Made by a program: the position numbers and the translations under genes. The notes below the pieces were generated by a model. That model saw only the letters and a program-made list of their open reading frames with translations. It had not been told where the DNA came from and did not search any database. This document shows positions 1 to 7,266 of a stretch of 14,744 nt of DNA, piece by piece; position 1 is the first letter of the stretch; every line of letters starts with the position of its first letter. This DNA is from an uncultured Oscillospiraceae bacterium (lineage in GTDB: Bacteria; Bacillota; Clostridia; Oscillospirales; Acutalibacteraceae), in NCBI GenBank assembly GCA_910587835.1, contig CAJUNQ010000018.1, positions 1 through 14,744 on the forward strand, in the 5' to 3' direction.

Positions 1-63
1 AGCGACCATGAGAATGGCCAGGAGCGCCGCAAGTGATTTCTTCAGAAACTTGCTTTTGTTCAT
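1..63 (-). CDS. N-terminus of a secreted or membrane protein (cut by window edge)
   Basis: Only the first 21 codons are inside the window. They start MNKSKFLKK and continue into a hydrophobic run (LAALLAILMV), which is the form of a signal peptide or first membrane anchor. The start is supported by a GAGGG ribosome binding site about 8 bases upstream on the minus strand. The 5' leader carries a stem-loop (91-114) and an inverted repeat (115-137). The product cannot be identified because the mature protein lies outside the window. Confidence 0.7.
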   Translation of the reverse strand, partial: MNKSKFLKKSLAALLAILMVA

Positions 64-90
64 GTTTTCAACCCTCTTAGATTTTAGATT

Positions 91-114
91 CTCTCCGGCC
101 CCTTCGCCGGGGAG
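91..114 (-). promoter_or_regulatory. Stem-loop in the leader of the leftward secreted-protein gene
   Basis: CTCTCCGGC (91-99) pairs with GCCGGGGAG (106-114) over nine pairs, one of them a wobble, around a 6-base loop. It lies about 28 bases upstream of the start codon at 63. No U-run follows on the minus strand, so a leader structure is likelier than a terminator. A tandem 7-base repeat TTAGATT (77-83 and 84-90) lies between it and the ribosome binding site. Confidence 0.4.
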
Positions 115-137
115 TGGAAGTTAACTATATACTTCCA
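115..137. promoter_or_regulatory. Inverted repeat TGGAAGT-N9-ACTTCCA, possible operator
   Basis: The arms TGGAAGT (115-121) and ACTTCCA (131-137) are perfectly complementary. The 9-base centre contains a TATATA-like sequence on the minus strand that could be the -10 box of the leftward gene at 1-63. I see no good -35 box at the right distance, so the promoter is unproven and the operator reading is inference. Confidence 0.3.
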
Positions 138-152
138 TTCTCAAGCCGTAGC

Positions 153-185
153 GGGGGGGTTTCTGGGGGTTTTAAGGGTTTTGGG
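153..185 (+). other. G-run cluster (possible G-quadruplex)
   Basis: Four G-runs lie close together: G7 (153-159), G5 (165-169), G3 (176-178) and G3 (183-185), with connecting loops of 5, 6 and 4 bases. This fits the usual pattern for an intramolecular G-quadruplex on the plus strand. It lies between the leftward secreted-protein gene and the candidate integrase arm repeats. Folding is not shown by sequence alone. Confidence 0.4.
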
Positions 186-192
186 CGGTAGC

Positions 193-310
193 GTTCAACT
201 TTTGTTCAACTGGCTCCCGGTTTTTTCCACATTCTGGGCCTTTTCGGTGGAAAAATTGACGAATCTGCCATTTTTTCGGGGTTTTTCACTGGGTTCAACA
301 TTGATTCAAC
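193..310. repeat. Two pairs of TTCAAC direct repeats, candidate integrase arm-type sites
   Basis: GTTCAAC at 193-199 and 204-210 forms one pair with an 11-base period. GTTCAAC at 293-299 and TTCAAC at 305-310 form a second pair with the same period. The two 18-base units agree at 15 positions and start exactly 100 bases apart. Tyrosine integrases with an N-terminal arm-binding domain, such as those of Tn916 and phage lambda, bind short direct repeats near the att site. The position within 300 bp of the integrase stop codon fits that role, which is inferred. Confidence 0.45.
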
Positions 311-437
311 AGCCTGTGGAATAAGTTTTCGGTTGATTTTCGTATAGCTCGCGCTAAGGTTGACAGAGGTCGGGGAGGGTCAAAAAGGATGGGGGAGGGC
401 TCGGCAATTTTGCTGAAAATCGCTGTGATTTTAACAA

Positions 438-473
438 AAAACAGGCCTGAAATTTTACATTCAGGCCTGTTTT
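438..473 (-). terminator. Rho-independent terminator of the integrase gene
   Basis: ACAGGCCTGAA (441-451) and TTCAGGCCTGT (460-470) are perfect complements around an 8-base loop. Three further A-T pairs extend the stem to 438-473. On the minus strand the hairpin is followed by a T-run (positions 440 to 436). It lies 17 bases beyond the integrase stop codon. T residues on the other side suggest it may also work in the plus direction. Confidence 0.8.
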
Positions 474-489
474 GGGACATTTTTACCCC

Positions 490-1908
490 TTATTCCCTCT
501 GATCTGCCGCCTCTGTTTTTGCCCGGGCAATGATTTCCTCCATGCGCCCGCTGATTTTGTCCTCAGCCTGCTGCATGATATGCCCGTAGATATTGGTGGT
601 AGTGGCTACGCTGGAATGCCCCAGCCGGTGGCTGACGCTGATGCTGTCTACCCCACTGAACAGCAAAAGGCTAGTCATGGTGTGGCGAAAGGCGTGGGGG
701 TTCAGGTGGGGGAGGCCCCGGCGTTTTTCAAATCGGGTGAGCCAGTTGCCCAGCTGAGAGGGGTTCATGGGGCCCCCGTGCTCGCCTGTGAAAATGTAGG
801 GGGAGGCCTGCCAGCGGCTGCCCTGGCAGAGGGCCTCCTCCCGCTGCCAGCGTTGATACTGGCGGAGCAGGTCCATGGTCTCCTGGGGCAGACGGATGCT
901 GCGGACAGAGTCCCGGGTTTTTGGGGGACCCTCATAGAGCCCCCGGTCCGGGGCATAGTGCATGGCGCAGTCTATTCTGATGGAACGGCGTTCCCAGTCC
1001 ACCTTCTCCCATTTCAGCCCCAGCAACTCCCCCCGCCGGCAGCCGGAGGCCAGCAGAAGATTCACCGCTGCCTGCCATTTGATGGGCTCTGACTCTAAGG
1101 CATTGAGAATGGCCCCCACCTGCTCCTCCTGAAAATAGTTGGGGTCCATGCCCTCTCCCCGCTTTGGGGGGACAGCCCGGCGGGCCGGGTTGTAGGGAAT
1201 GAGCAGCTCCTTTTCTGCCTGGCCCAGCACAGCAGAGACCAGCAGGTGGCAGTTCATGACAGTGCGGGAGCTGAGGGTCTTCTCCTGCCGCACCAAAGTA
1301 AACAGGCTGCTCATGGGCATGTCCAGGGCTCCGGCAATGCGTTGCGCTGTAGCGGGCTTGATGGTCTTTCCCTCCCGCAGGCGCGCCAGGCTCACCCTGC
1401 CGCCGCCCTTTACCGGCAGGTCTCCCACCACGCCCCGTTCCTCCAGGGTCCGCCACAGCAGGGGCTTGACCTGGGCCATCTCATTGTCATTGCGGGCCTC
1501 AGGGGAGGAGAGAGCCTGATACAGAAGGTTCAGGTGCTGGGGCCGGATGTCGCAGAGCTTCATGGGTCCCAGCGTCGGGAGGACCCGGTTCAGGCTCTGC
1601 CGGTAGTGGATCTCTGTAAGATGCTTCATGCCCATGGTGGTTTTGCAGCTGAGCACATATTCCGCATACTCGGCAAAGGTCTGTCTGCCCCCGGCAGTGC
1701 CCTCCTGGCGGCAGCGGCGCTCAAAGAGTACCGCCTGCTTTTCCGCCTCCCGGCGGGCCCGCTTACAGCCCCAGCCCTCTGGCACCCGCCAGGTACAGGA
1801 GTAGGGGGTGAGCTGCCGCCCGGTCTCCGGGTCTCTGCCCCGATAGACACGGATGCTGTAGGAGATGATTTTGCCCTCCTTGTTTTTTCTGGCCTGAATG
1901 TTTGCCAT
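490..1908 (-). CDS. Tyrosine recombinase / site-specific integrase with an internal helix-turn-helix insert
   Basis: This 472-residue protein should cut and rejoin DNA at att sites of a mobile element. The order is an N-terminal arm-binding-like region (about 1-45), a core-binding helical domain (about 75-245) and a C-terminal catalytic domain (about 255-445). The catalytic set is complete: R291 in GCRRGE, K330 in PPKT, H405 and R408 in HAFR, H431 in LGH, and nucleophile Y441 in NIYGH. Residues about 140-208 interrupt the core-binding domain with a sequence like an XRE repressor helix-turn-helix (TAQRIAGALDMPMSSLF). I chose the ATG at 1908 because GGAAGGGG lies just upstream and MANIQARKNK is a typical integrase start; an in-frame ATG 30 bases earlier is less likely. 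A terminator follows at 438-473. No excisionase, relaxase or phage gene is adjacent, so the element is either tiny or a remnant. Confidence 0.93.
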   Translation of the reverse strand: MANIQARKNKEGKIISYSIRVYRGRDPETGRQLTPYSCTWRVPEGWGCKRARREAEKQAVLFERRCRQEGTAGGRQTFAEYAEYVLSCKTTMGMKHLTEIHYRQSLNRVLPTLGPMKLCDIRPQHLNLLYQALSSPEARNDNEMAQVKPLLWRTLEERGVVGDLPVKGGGRVSLARLREGKTIKPATAQRIAGALDMPMSSLFTLVRQEKTLSSRTVMNCHLLVSAVLGQAEKELLIPYNPARRAVPPKRGEGMDPNYFQEEQVGAILNALESEPIKWQAAVNLLLASGCRRGELLGLKWEKVDWERRSIRIDCAMHYAPDRGLYEGPPKTRDSVRSIRLPQETMDLLRQYQRWQREEALCQGSRWQASPYIFTGEHGGPMNPSQLGNWLTRFEKRRGLPHLNPHAFRHTMTSLLLFSGVDSISVSHRLGHSSVATTTNIYGHIMQQAEDKISGRMEEIIARAKTEAADQRE

Positions 1909-2050
1909 AATGATTGCCCCTTCCCGCAGGCCGGCCATGAGACAATCCGCATGACCGGCGCCCCGATGGCGGTCTGCTGATTCAGTATTTCTTTAGAATA
2001 CCAGTCTTGGGGGTGGACTGTCAAAAGCATTGGAATATATAGTGGATTAG

Positions 2051-2182
2051 GTGATATTTTTTCACAAGTCATCTTGGGCTACTGTGGTTGACGCTGTCGC
2101 AAAACCGGCAGATGCTGATAAAATATCACACTTGTTATGGGGCCTTGAGATTCTTTTTGAGCCGGACATATCTGCTTTATGA
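2051..2182 (+). pseudogene. Possible 3' remnant of a truncated gene
   Basis: The plus-strand frame from a GTG at 2051 to the TGA at 2180-2182 gives 43 residues. They include DAVAKPADADKISHLLWGLE, which reads like real protein. A strong terminator starts two bases after the stop, as expected for the 3' end of a gene. There is no ATG and no convincing ribosome binding site, and a stop codon lies directly upstream. It may therefore be the tail of a gene cut off when the integrase-bearing DNA arrived. I do not recognise the family, and chance remains possible. Confidence 0.3.
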
Positions 2183-2184
2183 CT

Positions 2185-2232
2185 AAAAAAGAAAATGACC
2201 GCTCTCCTGAGGGAAAGGGTCATTTCTTTTTT
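2185..2232. terminator. Bidirectional rho-independent terminator
   Basis: AAAAAAG-AAAATGACC (2185-2200) pairs with GGTCATTTCTTTTTT (2218-2232) with one bulged A, leaving a 17-base loop. T-runs occur on both strands. It lies 27 bases past the stop of the leftward lipoprotein gene (2259) and directly after the rightward remnant, so it can end transcription from both sides. Confidence 0.8.
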
Positions 2233-2258
2233 ATGCTGATTCTGCCTTGACGGAACGA

Positions 2259-3308
2259 TCAGGCCTCTGCGCCGGTATCAGCGGCAGGAGCACAGTAGAT
2301 GGCAGTGCTCAGCACCTCCTCCGGAATATCCGCAGCCAAAGCCGCCATGGTGTCCTGATTGACGCTGACCTGACCGCTGCCAAAGGAGTACACCGGCAGG
2401 CTGGAAGCCTCCCGGCCTGCCGCCAGCTGGACCGCCATGTCCGCCGCCCGGTTGCCTGCCTCGGTATAGTCAATGCCCACACAGGCCATGGCTCCCTGGC
2501 GCACCAGGTCCTGGGTGCAGGCATACCAGGGCTTTCCAGCTGCCGAGGCTGCTGCGGCAGCGTCCGCGGCAGCTGAGGCTATGGTGCTGTCCACCGGGGT
2601 GAACACTGCGTCGGCCTGGGCGCACAGCTCAGTCATGCGCTGCTGTACCTCGCCGGCGTTGGCCACCTGGCCCTCCACCACTGTAATGGAATTCTCAGCG
2701 CAATAGTCCTTGAACCGCTGCACATAGGTCTCTCCCAAGGGGCAGCTGGGGTCGTAGAGCAGGCCAGCCGTGGCCAGACCAGGGTCTACCTGCCGGGCCA
2801 GCTCCATAACGCTCTGGGCCGAGGGGGCGTCTGCCACACCGGTGACATTGCCCTCAGGCTGGGTCAGGTTTTTCAGCCCCACATCAGCTGAGGCATTGCC
2901 CACACCCAAAAACACCACCTTGGTCTCAGAGCCCTCAGCTGCCTTGGCCGCTGCCTTGGCCGCCGGCGCGGAGATGGCAACAATCACGTCCGCCTTCTCC
3001 TCCACCAGCTTTTTACAAATTTCAGCGGCTTTGGCTCCGTCGCCTCCGGCGTTCTGGTAGTCTACCAGCATTTTACCGTCATCCAGGCCCCACTCGTCCA
3101 GGCGGCTCATAAAGGCCTCCCGGGCCTCGTCCATAGGGGAATATTCTATATACTGCACCACGCTGATGCGGCGGCTCTGCACTTCCTCCACAGGGGCTGT
3201 AGAGGAGGTCTGGGAGAGGGAGGAGGTATCCTCCTCCTTTTGACTGCACCCCCCCAGCACGCAGGCTGTCAGCACCAGAGCCAGCAGCGCGCAAAATACT
3301 TTTTTCAT
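2259..3308 (-). CDS. ABC transporter substrate-binding lipoprotein, TrpX-like (ABC_sub_bind family)
   Basis: This 349-residue protein is a surface-anchored binding protein of the PF04392 type, relatives of which bind tryptophan, tyrosine or similar small ligands. A signal peptide with lipobox LGGC places the lipidated cysteine at residue 21. A Ser/Thr-rich linker (about 25-42) follows, then a two-lobed periplasmic-binding fold beginning RRISVVQYIEYSPMDEAREA. Family features include the segment ending KADVIVAISAPAA and the later LYDPSCPLGE stretch. The ATG at 3308 is preceded by AAGGAGA at 6 bases; a longer upstream frame has no such support. The gene is last in a five-gene leftward operon, 52 bases after the DUF4340 gene. 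Its usual partners, a TrpY-like permease and TrpZ-like ATPase, are absent here. The ligand cannot be read from sequence. Confidence 0.88.
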   Translation of the reverse strand: MKKVFCALLALVLTACVLGGCSQKEEDTSSLSQTSSTAPVEEVQSRRISVVQYIEYSPMDEAREAFMSRLDEWGLDDGKMLVDYQNAGGDGAKAAEICKKLVEEKADVIVAISAPAAKAAAKAAEGSETKVVFLGVGNASADVGLKNLTQPEGNVTGVADAPSAQSVMELARQVDPGLATAGLLYDPSCPLGETYVQRFKDYCAENSITVVEGQVANAGEVQQRMTELCAQADAVFTPVDSTIASAAADAAAAASAAGKPWYACTQDLVRQGAMACVGIDYTEAGNRAADMAVQLAAGREASSLPVYSFGSGQVSVNQDTMAALAADIPEEVLSTAIYCAPAADTGAEA

Positions 3309-3360
3309 AGTTTTCTCCTTTTTCCGGCATTCCGGGCATGTCCTTTTCAGAGAGGGCAGC

Positions 3361-4812
3361 TTACGGAATCTGATCCAGCATGGCAGTGACCTCGCTGCTC
3401 CGCACCTGACCGTTGAAGCCTCCGTTGAGCACAGCGGCATAGCGGTTGGAGTCTGCCAGCTTATAGAGCTCCAGGGTGTCGCTGCCCCCGTCAAAATACT
3501 CGTACACAACCTTTACATCCGCTGTGCCGCTGTAAGAGGATTCCTCCTGAGAGAACACAGCCAGACTGATTACTGCCTGGTAGAAGGGCTGGTAGCCCTC
3601 GTCGTAATCCACGGCTTCGCCCCCGGCATTTTCAATGCTCAGGTCATACTGAATATTGCTCTCTGTGGACTTTTCCTCGTTTTTGGTACGGGTAATGTGA
3701 TATGCATGGACCTGGTCCCCGTCCACCGTCACGGTGAGCTTTTTCACGTTTTTGATATTGGGTATCCACACATAGCTCATGCGCAGCTTGGAGATGCTGC
3801 TCTCAGCCCAGGCCTCCACAGTGGCGCCGGACACCTGATAGACCACGTCCCGGCCGTCTGCCAGCAGGTAGCGGTTTCCCTCCGCGTCCTCGGCGCTGAC
3901 AGCCAGGGTGTGCTCGCTGTCGTTCATGTTAAAGCTGATCTCAGCTTCTGGCTCTGAAAGGCCGTACTGCTCCAGCTTTTCCTCTGTAATCCCGGCGTCT
4001 ACCGCAGCAGAAGCGGTGAGGGTCTTCAGGGCGGTCATCAGGGTCTCAAAGGTAGAGTTGCCGCTCTCGGCAGTGATGGGGGTGGTGATCAAATAATTGC
4101 TGGTGGCCCGGGAGGTGTACTCAATGTTGACAGGCTCCGGGTACTGGGTGCCGGAGAGGGTCATGCTGTACAGAATATCCAGCCCGACGGTCTCCTTCTC
4201 CTCTCCGTTTTCATCCTCCGTTATCTCCATACGGTCAGCCACCGAGTAGAGCTCTGTGTTGAAATAGGAGAATTTGCTCTCAAACAGATTCACCGGCACG
4301 CCGGAGATCACATACACAACGCCGTCCTTGAGCACATATTTGCCCACCGACTCGGCAGCGTTGTCGCCCAGAACCAGCTTGTCGCTGCCCCCGCTGGTAT
4401 AGTTCAGCGTAACCTCCGGCGCACCGGAGCCCAGGCCAAAGGCGTTCAGGTTCTCCTGGCCGCCCAGGTCCTTGACCGCTTTCAGCTCCACCAGAGTGCG
4501 CACATTGGAGGTGAGCAGGGCAGTGTTCAGGTCATAGTCCTCATAGCCGTCCAGGCTGAACTCCACTGTTTCGCCGGCGCTTTTCACCGGCAGCAGGGTA
4601 TAGCTGTCCTCCTGGTTCACCACCTCTACCGAGGCCACCTCAGCCATGTCCTTGTCCAGAATGGGCTCGCTGGCTGAAGCTTCGGAGGAGGCGGAAGAGG
4701 AGGAGTCCGCCTCCTCGTCCTCTGTGGGCAAAAGCCGGAGGGCCGCGAACGCGCCGCCCAACACCACCAGCACTGCCAGCATAATGATAATATATTTCCC
4801 GGTCTTCTTCAT
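3361..4812 (-). CDS. DUF4340 domain protein, membrane-anchored partner of GldG-type ABC system
   Basis: The 483-residue protein has an N-terminal membrane segment (about 7-27), an acidic Ser-rich linker (about 30-50) and a long extracytoplasmic region. That region matches my knowledge of DUF4340 (PF14238), in which repeated beta-rich units resemble ELKAVKDLGGQENLNAFGLG. Family members commonly sit beside GldA/GldF/GldG-like genes, as here. The ATG at 4812 is only 4 bases past the GldG-like stop, so translation is probably coupled; the nearest strong ribosome binding site (GAGGAGG) is about 13 bases upstream. The biochemical role is unknown. A structural partner of the GldG-like protein outside the membrane is the most economical inference. 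Confidence 0.85.
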   Translation of the reverse strand: MKKTGKYIIIMLAVLVVLGGAFAALRLLPTEDEEADSSSSASSEASASEPILDKDMAEVASVEVVNQEDSYTLLPVKSAGETVEFSLDGYEDYDLNTALLTSNVRTLVELKAVKDLGGQENLNAFGLGSGAPEVTLNYTSGGSDKLVLGDNAAESVGKYVLKDGVVYVISGVPVNLFESKFSYFNTELYSVADRMEITEDENGEEKETVGLDILYSMTLSGTQYPEPVNIEYTSRATSNYLITTPITAESGNSTFETLMTALKTLTASAAVDAGITEEKLEQYGLSEPEAEISFNMNDSEHTLAVSAEDAEGNRYLLADGRDVVYQVSGATVEAWAESSISKLRMSYVWIPNIKNVKKLTVTVDGDQVHAYHITRTKNEEKSTESNIQYDLSIENAGGEAVDYDEGYQPFYQAVISLAVFSQEESSYSGTADVKVVYEYFDGGSDTLELYKLADSNRYAAVLNGGFNGQVRSSEVTAMLDQIP

Positions 4813-4816
4813 GAAA

Positions 4817-6403
4817 TTACAGGTGCCTCCTCTTCAGGAAGATGCACAGGCCTGCCGCCAGCATCAGCACCGGCAGGCCAATGGTGAACACCCCCAGCCC
4901 CAGCACAGTAATGGTGCTCTGAGAGGCGGTTACGTCCACAATATTGGTCTGCACCCGCTCTGTCATAACCGTTACCTCGCTGCCGTCGGTGTCGGTAGCG
5001 AATTTCATCAGGTCAGTGACATAGCGGCTGTTGTCAAAGGCAGTCTGCAAAAAGGTGTCGGTGAACATATAAGAGGAGCCAAACACAATGACGCTGCGAT
5101 AGCGGAAGCTGTTGCCAAACTGGGCCAGGGTGGAGGAACGGGTAGCCACCACCTGCTCGGCAGTGCTCTCCGGGTTCTCCAGCTCCTCCTGAGAGCTGTT
5201 CTCTGTGACCACAAAGGCTGCGGGAGAGGTGCTCAGCAGGGCCTCTACGCCCACGTCGCCGTTGCCCTCAAACAAAATCTCAATGGGCAGGCTCATGGGG
5301 CAGATCAGGCGGTCATAGGTGTTGCTCTCCAAGGCCTTGCCCACCGCGTTCACCACAACATAGGAGGGGTTGGCGGACACATAGCGGGAGCTGTCGCTCT
5401 CAGCCACCATAGCGCCGCTTTGCACCGAGACGCCCCACTCCTCCAAAAAGCTGCTGAGCTTGGGCAGCTGGTTCTGGGTGGGGTGGAAGGTGACCAGCAG
5501 GGCAATGGACTCCTGGCGGGTCTCGTCCGCCAGCAGGGCCCGGATCTTTTCCAGCTCCTCGTCCGTATAGTCTGTAGTGGGGGTAGGAATCATGAGCAGC
5601 TGGGTGTCCTCGGGCATGTCCTCTGTAAGCAGGTCTACCTCTTTGTACTCAAAGTTCTGGCTCTCCATCAGGTCCAGAAAAGCCCCCATGCCGTCGCTGG
5701 TCAGCAGCTCGCCATGGCCGGTGGCAATGGCGATTACCGGCACCTTGTCCATGTTCACCATCTCCAGGGCTCCGGCCAATGCGCTGTCTACATTGGAATA
5801 CTGCTCGGTAGCGCCGGTGCTCTGGTTTTGGGACATGGAGAACATGTCGTCTACCGTGAGGACCCGGTAGCGTTTTTCTGTGCGCACCAGCACCCGGCCG
5901 GTGATCAGGGTCTCGCCGGTGTAGCTGCTGATAAACTCCGGGTTGGTGTCCGGGTCAATGAACTCTGCTTTGATGTGGCTGTTGGCCTCAGCCAGACGCT
6001 CAGCCAGATTGGCCACCTGGCTGTACTTCAGGCCGTAGTTGGAGTAGATGCCGTCGTTGCGGTAGGCGTCCTCCTTGCCGATAAGATAGATGGTGGTGTC
6101 TTGCTCCACCTTGCCGGCAATCTCTATGGCCTGGTCCGAGAGGGTGTTCATCTTCTGGGCGGTCAGGTCAATGTTCATGGAGGGGAAGCGCTCGGAGAGC
6201 AGGGAGACCAGCAGGTTGATCACCACCACAATGGCGATGAACACCACGGTCATAACAGTAGCCATGCCTCCCCGCTTGAATTTGTTGCCCTGGAACACCG
6301 AGGCCTTTTTTTCAGGGCCGGGGCCGGGCTCAGGCGCCGGCTGGGAGGCCGGGCTCTCCGCTGTCTCCTCTATGGGCTCCAGGTTCTGCTTGTTTTCGTC
6401 CAT
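4817..6403 (-). CDS. GldG-like ABC transporter auxiliary protein
   Basis: This 528-residue protein fits the GldG / ABC_transp_aux family (PF09822). It has a Pro/Glu-rich cytoplasmic tail (1-45), a membrane helix (about 47-69), a large extracytoplasmic region and a C-terminal membrane helix (about 495-522) ending in FLKRRHL. The motif NIDLTAQKMNTLSDQA just after the first helix and ATGHGE in the middle are family hallmarks, as is the IPTPTTDYTDEE stretch. In Bacteroidetes GldA, GldF and GldG form an ABC complex needed for gliding; in Clostridia the role is unknown and gliding is not implied. I chose ATG 6403. A GTG four codons earlier is possible, since AAAGGA lies near it and both spacings are imperfect. 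A 152-base gap with a hairpin separates it from the permease gene. Confidence 0.88.
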   Translation of the reverse strand: MDENKQNLEPIEETAESPASQPAPEPGPGPEKKASVFQGNKFKRGGMATVMTVVFIAIVVVINLLVSLLSERFPSMNIDLTAQKMNTLSDQAIEIAGKVEQDTTIYLIGKEDAYRNDGIYSNYGLKYSQVANLAERLAEANSHIKAEFIDPDTNPEFISSYTGETLITGRVLVRTEKRYRVLTVDDMFSMSQNQSTGATEQYSNVDSALAGALEMVNMDKVPVIAIATGHGELLTSDGMGAFLDLMESQNFEYKEVDLLTEDMPEDTQLLMIPTPTTDYTDEELEKIRALLADETRQESIALLVTFHPTQNQLPKLSSFLEEWGVSVQSGAMVAESDSSRYVSANPSYVVVNAVGKALESNTYDRLICPMSLPIEILFEGNGDVGVEALLSTSPAAFVVTENSSQEELENPESTAEQVVATRSSTLAQFGNSFRYRSVIVFGSSYMFTDTFLQTAFDNSRYVTDLMKFATDTDGSEVTVMTERVQTNIVDVTASQSTITVLGLGVFTIGLPVLMLAAGLCIFLKRRHL

Positions 6404-6494
6404 TGCTGTATCCACTTTCCTTTCTCGCAGGGCCGCTGTGTCCGGCCGCGAAGTATATTTCTTTAACAATCTGACAGAGGGACTTGTCTGCAAG

Positions 6495-6530
6495 CCGCTG
6501 TCCCGGGTCTTTTATAAATGCGGACAGCGG
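6495..6530 (-). promoter_or_regulatory. Hairpin in the gap between permease and GldG-like genes
   Basis: CCGCTGTCC (6495-6503) and GGACAGCGG (6522-6530) are perfect complements around an 18-base AT-rich loop. The gap (6404-6555) is unusually long for this tightly packed operon. No T-run follows on the minus strand, so a processing or stability structure that sets different mRNA levels for upstream and downstream genes is more likely than a terminator. A TATACT sequence further along lacks a good -35 box. Confidence 0.4.
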
Positions 6531-6555
6531 GCCGCTTTCTGCGCTGCCGGGTCTT

Positions 6556-7263
6556 TTAGCTCCAACGGCGGCTCTCAATGCGGCGGGCGGTGAGGAACAC
6601 GAAAATCGCCATGACACTGAGGAAGAAGACCGCGCTGGACACGCTGAACAGTCCCTGGGTGAAAATGCTGTAGCGGCTGCTGAAGGAGATCCAGCCCACC
6701 ACAGTGGCCACCAGCCCATTGTTGATGGAGGAGGCCAGAGAGTCAATATACATCAGGAACACCGACACGGCAAAGGTGCCGATGGCGGCGATAATCTGGC
6801 TGATGGTCAGGCTGGAAATGAATACGCCGATGGAGATCATGGCCCCGCCATAGAGCAGGGTGCCGATATAGTTGCCCAGAATCTCGCCCCAGCTGGGGGA
6901 GGAGAAGAAGCTCATGGCCACCGCGGGCAGCAGGCCAATGGTGGAGGCCAGGAAGAACACAAACAGGCTGGCAAGAAATTTGCCGATGACAATAGCTGTA
7001 ACGCCCACCGGCGCAGTGAGCAGAATCTGGTCGGTTTTGTTCTTCTGGTCGTCGGTAAGGCTCTTCATGGTGATAATGGGGATGACCAGCATGGAAAAGC
7101 TGAACATGGAGCCATAGACATACCGGGAGATAAAGCTGGACGAGCCCCCTGCCATAACCATAAAATAGAACAGGCCGTAAAGGGCGGTAAGGGCGGCTAC
7201 GCACACATAGCCAATGGGGGAATTGAAATAGGAGCGGAGCTCCCGCTTGAATACTGCTATCAT
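6556..7263 (-). CDS. ABC-2 type permease, GldF-like
   Basis: The 235-residue protein has about six hydrophobic helices and starts MIAVFKRELRSYFNSPIGYV, the usual opening of ABC-2 / GldF-type permeases. The cytoplasmic stretch MKSLTDDQKNKTDQILLTAP after the second helix is also typical: it is where these permeases meet the ATPase. The protein would form the membrane channel of the complex with the ATPase encoded immediately upstream. The start at 7263 is 3 bases past the ATPase stop, with AAGGAGAG inside the end of the ATPase gene, so the two are translationally coupled. The substrate is unknown. Confidence 0.92.
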   Translation of the reverse strand: MIAVFKRELRSYFNSPIGYVCVAALTALYGLFYFMVMAGGSSSFISRYVYGSMFSFSMLVIPIITMKSLTDDQKNKTDQILLTAPVGVTAIVIGKFLASLFVFFLASTIGLLPAVAMSFFSSPSWGEILGNYIGTLLYGGAMISIGVFISSLTISQIIAAIGTFAVSVFLMYIDSLASSINNGLVATVVGWISFSSRYSIFTQGLFSVSSAVFFLSVMAIFVFLTARRIESRRWS

Positions 7264-7266
7264 GGT

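Larger units (their letters stand above)
64..489. other. Gene-free stretch between secreted-protein gene and integrase
   Basis: I see no credible gene here. A 61-codon leftward open frame at 295-480 has no plausible ribosome binding site or recognisable protein character. I also see no tRNA that could serve as an integration target. The stretch holds the leader structures, G-run cluster, TTCAAC repeats and terminator listed separately. Confidence 0.6.
1909..2258. other. Gap between integrase start and the five-gene operon end
   Basis: The stretch holds a possible truncated rightward reading frame (2051-2182) and a terminator (2185-2232). I see no clear promoter for the integrase and no excisionase-like small gene on either strand. 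Longer open frames here are antisense shadows of the integrase. Confidence 0.5.

Noticed and set aside
295..480. A 61-codon leftward open frame downstream of the integrase
   Set aside because: It overlaps the integrase terminator and the TTCAAC repeats, lacks a ribosome binding site, and has no recognisable protein character.
4646..6466. A 606-codon rightward open frame antisense to the GldG-like and DUF4340 genes
   Set aside because: It is opposite two recognisable genes with intact start sites, is full of His/Gly/Gln-rich sequence typical of antisense shadows, and has no promoter or ribosome binding site.
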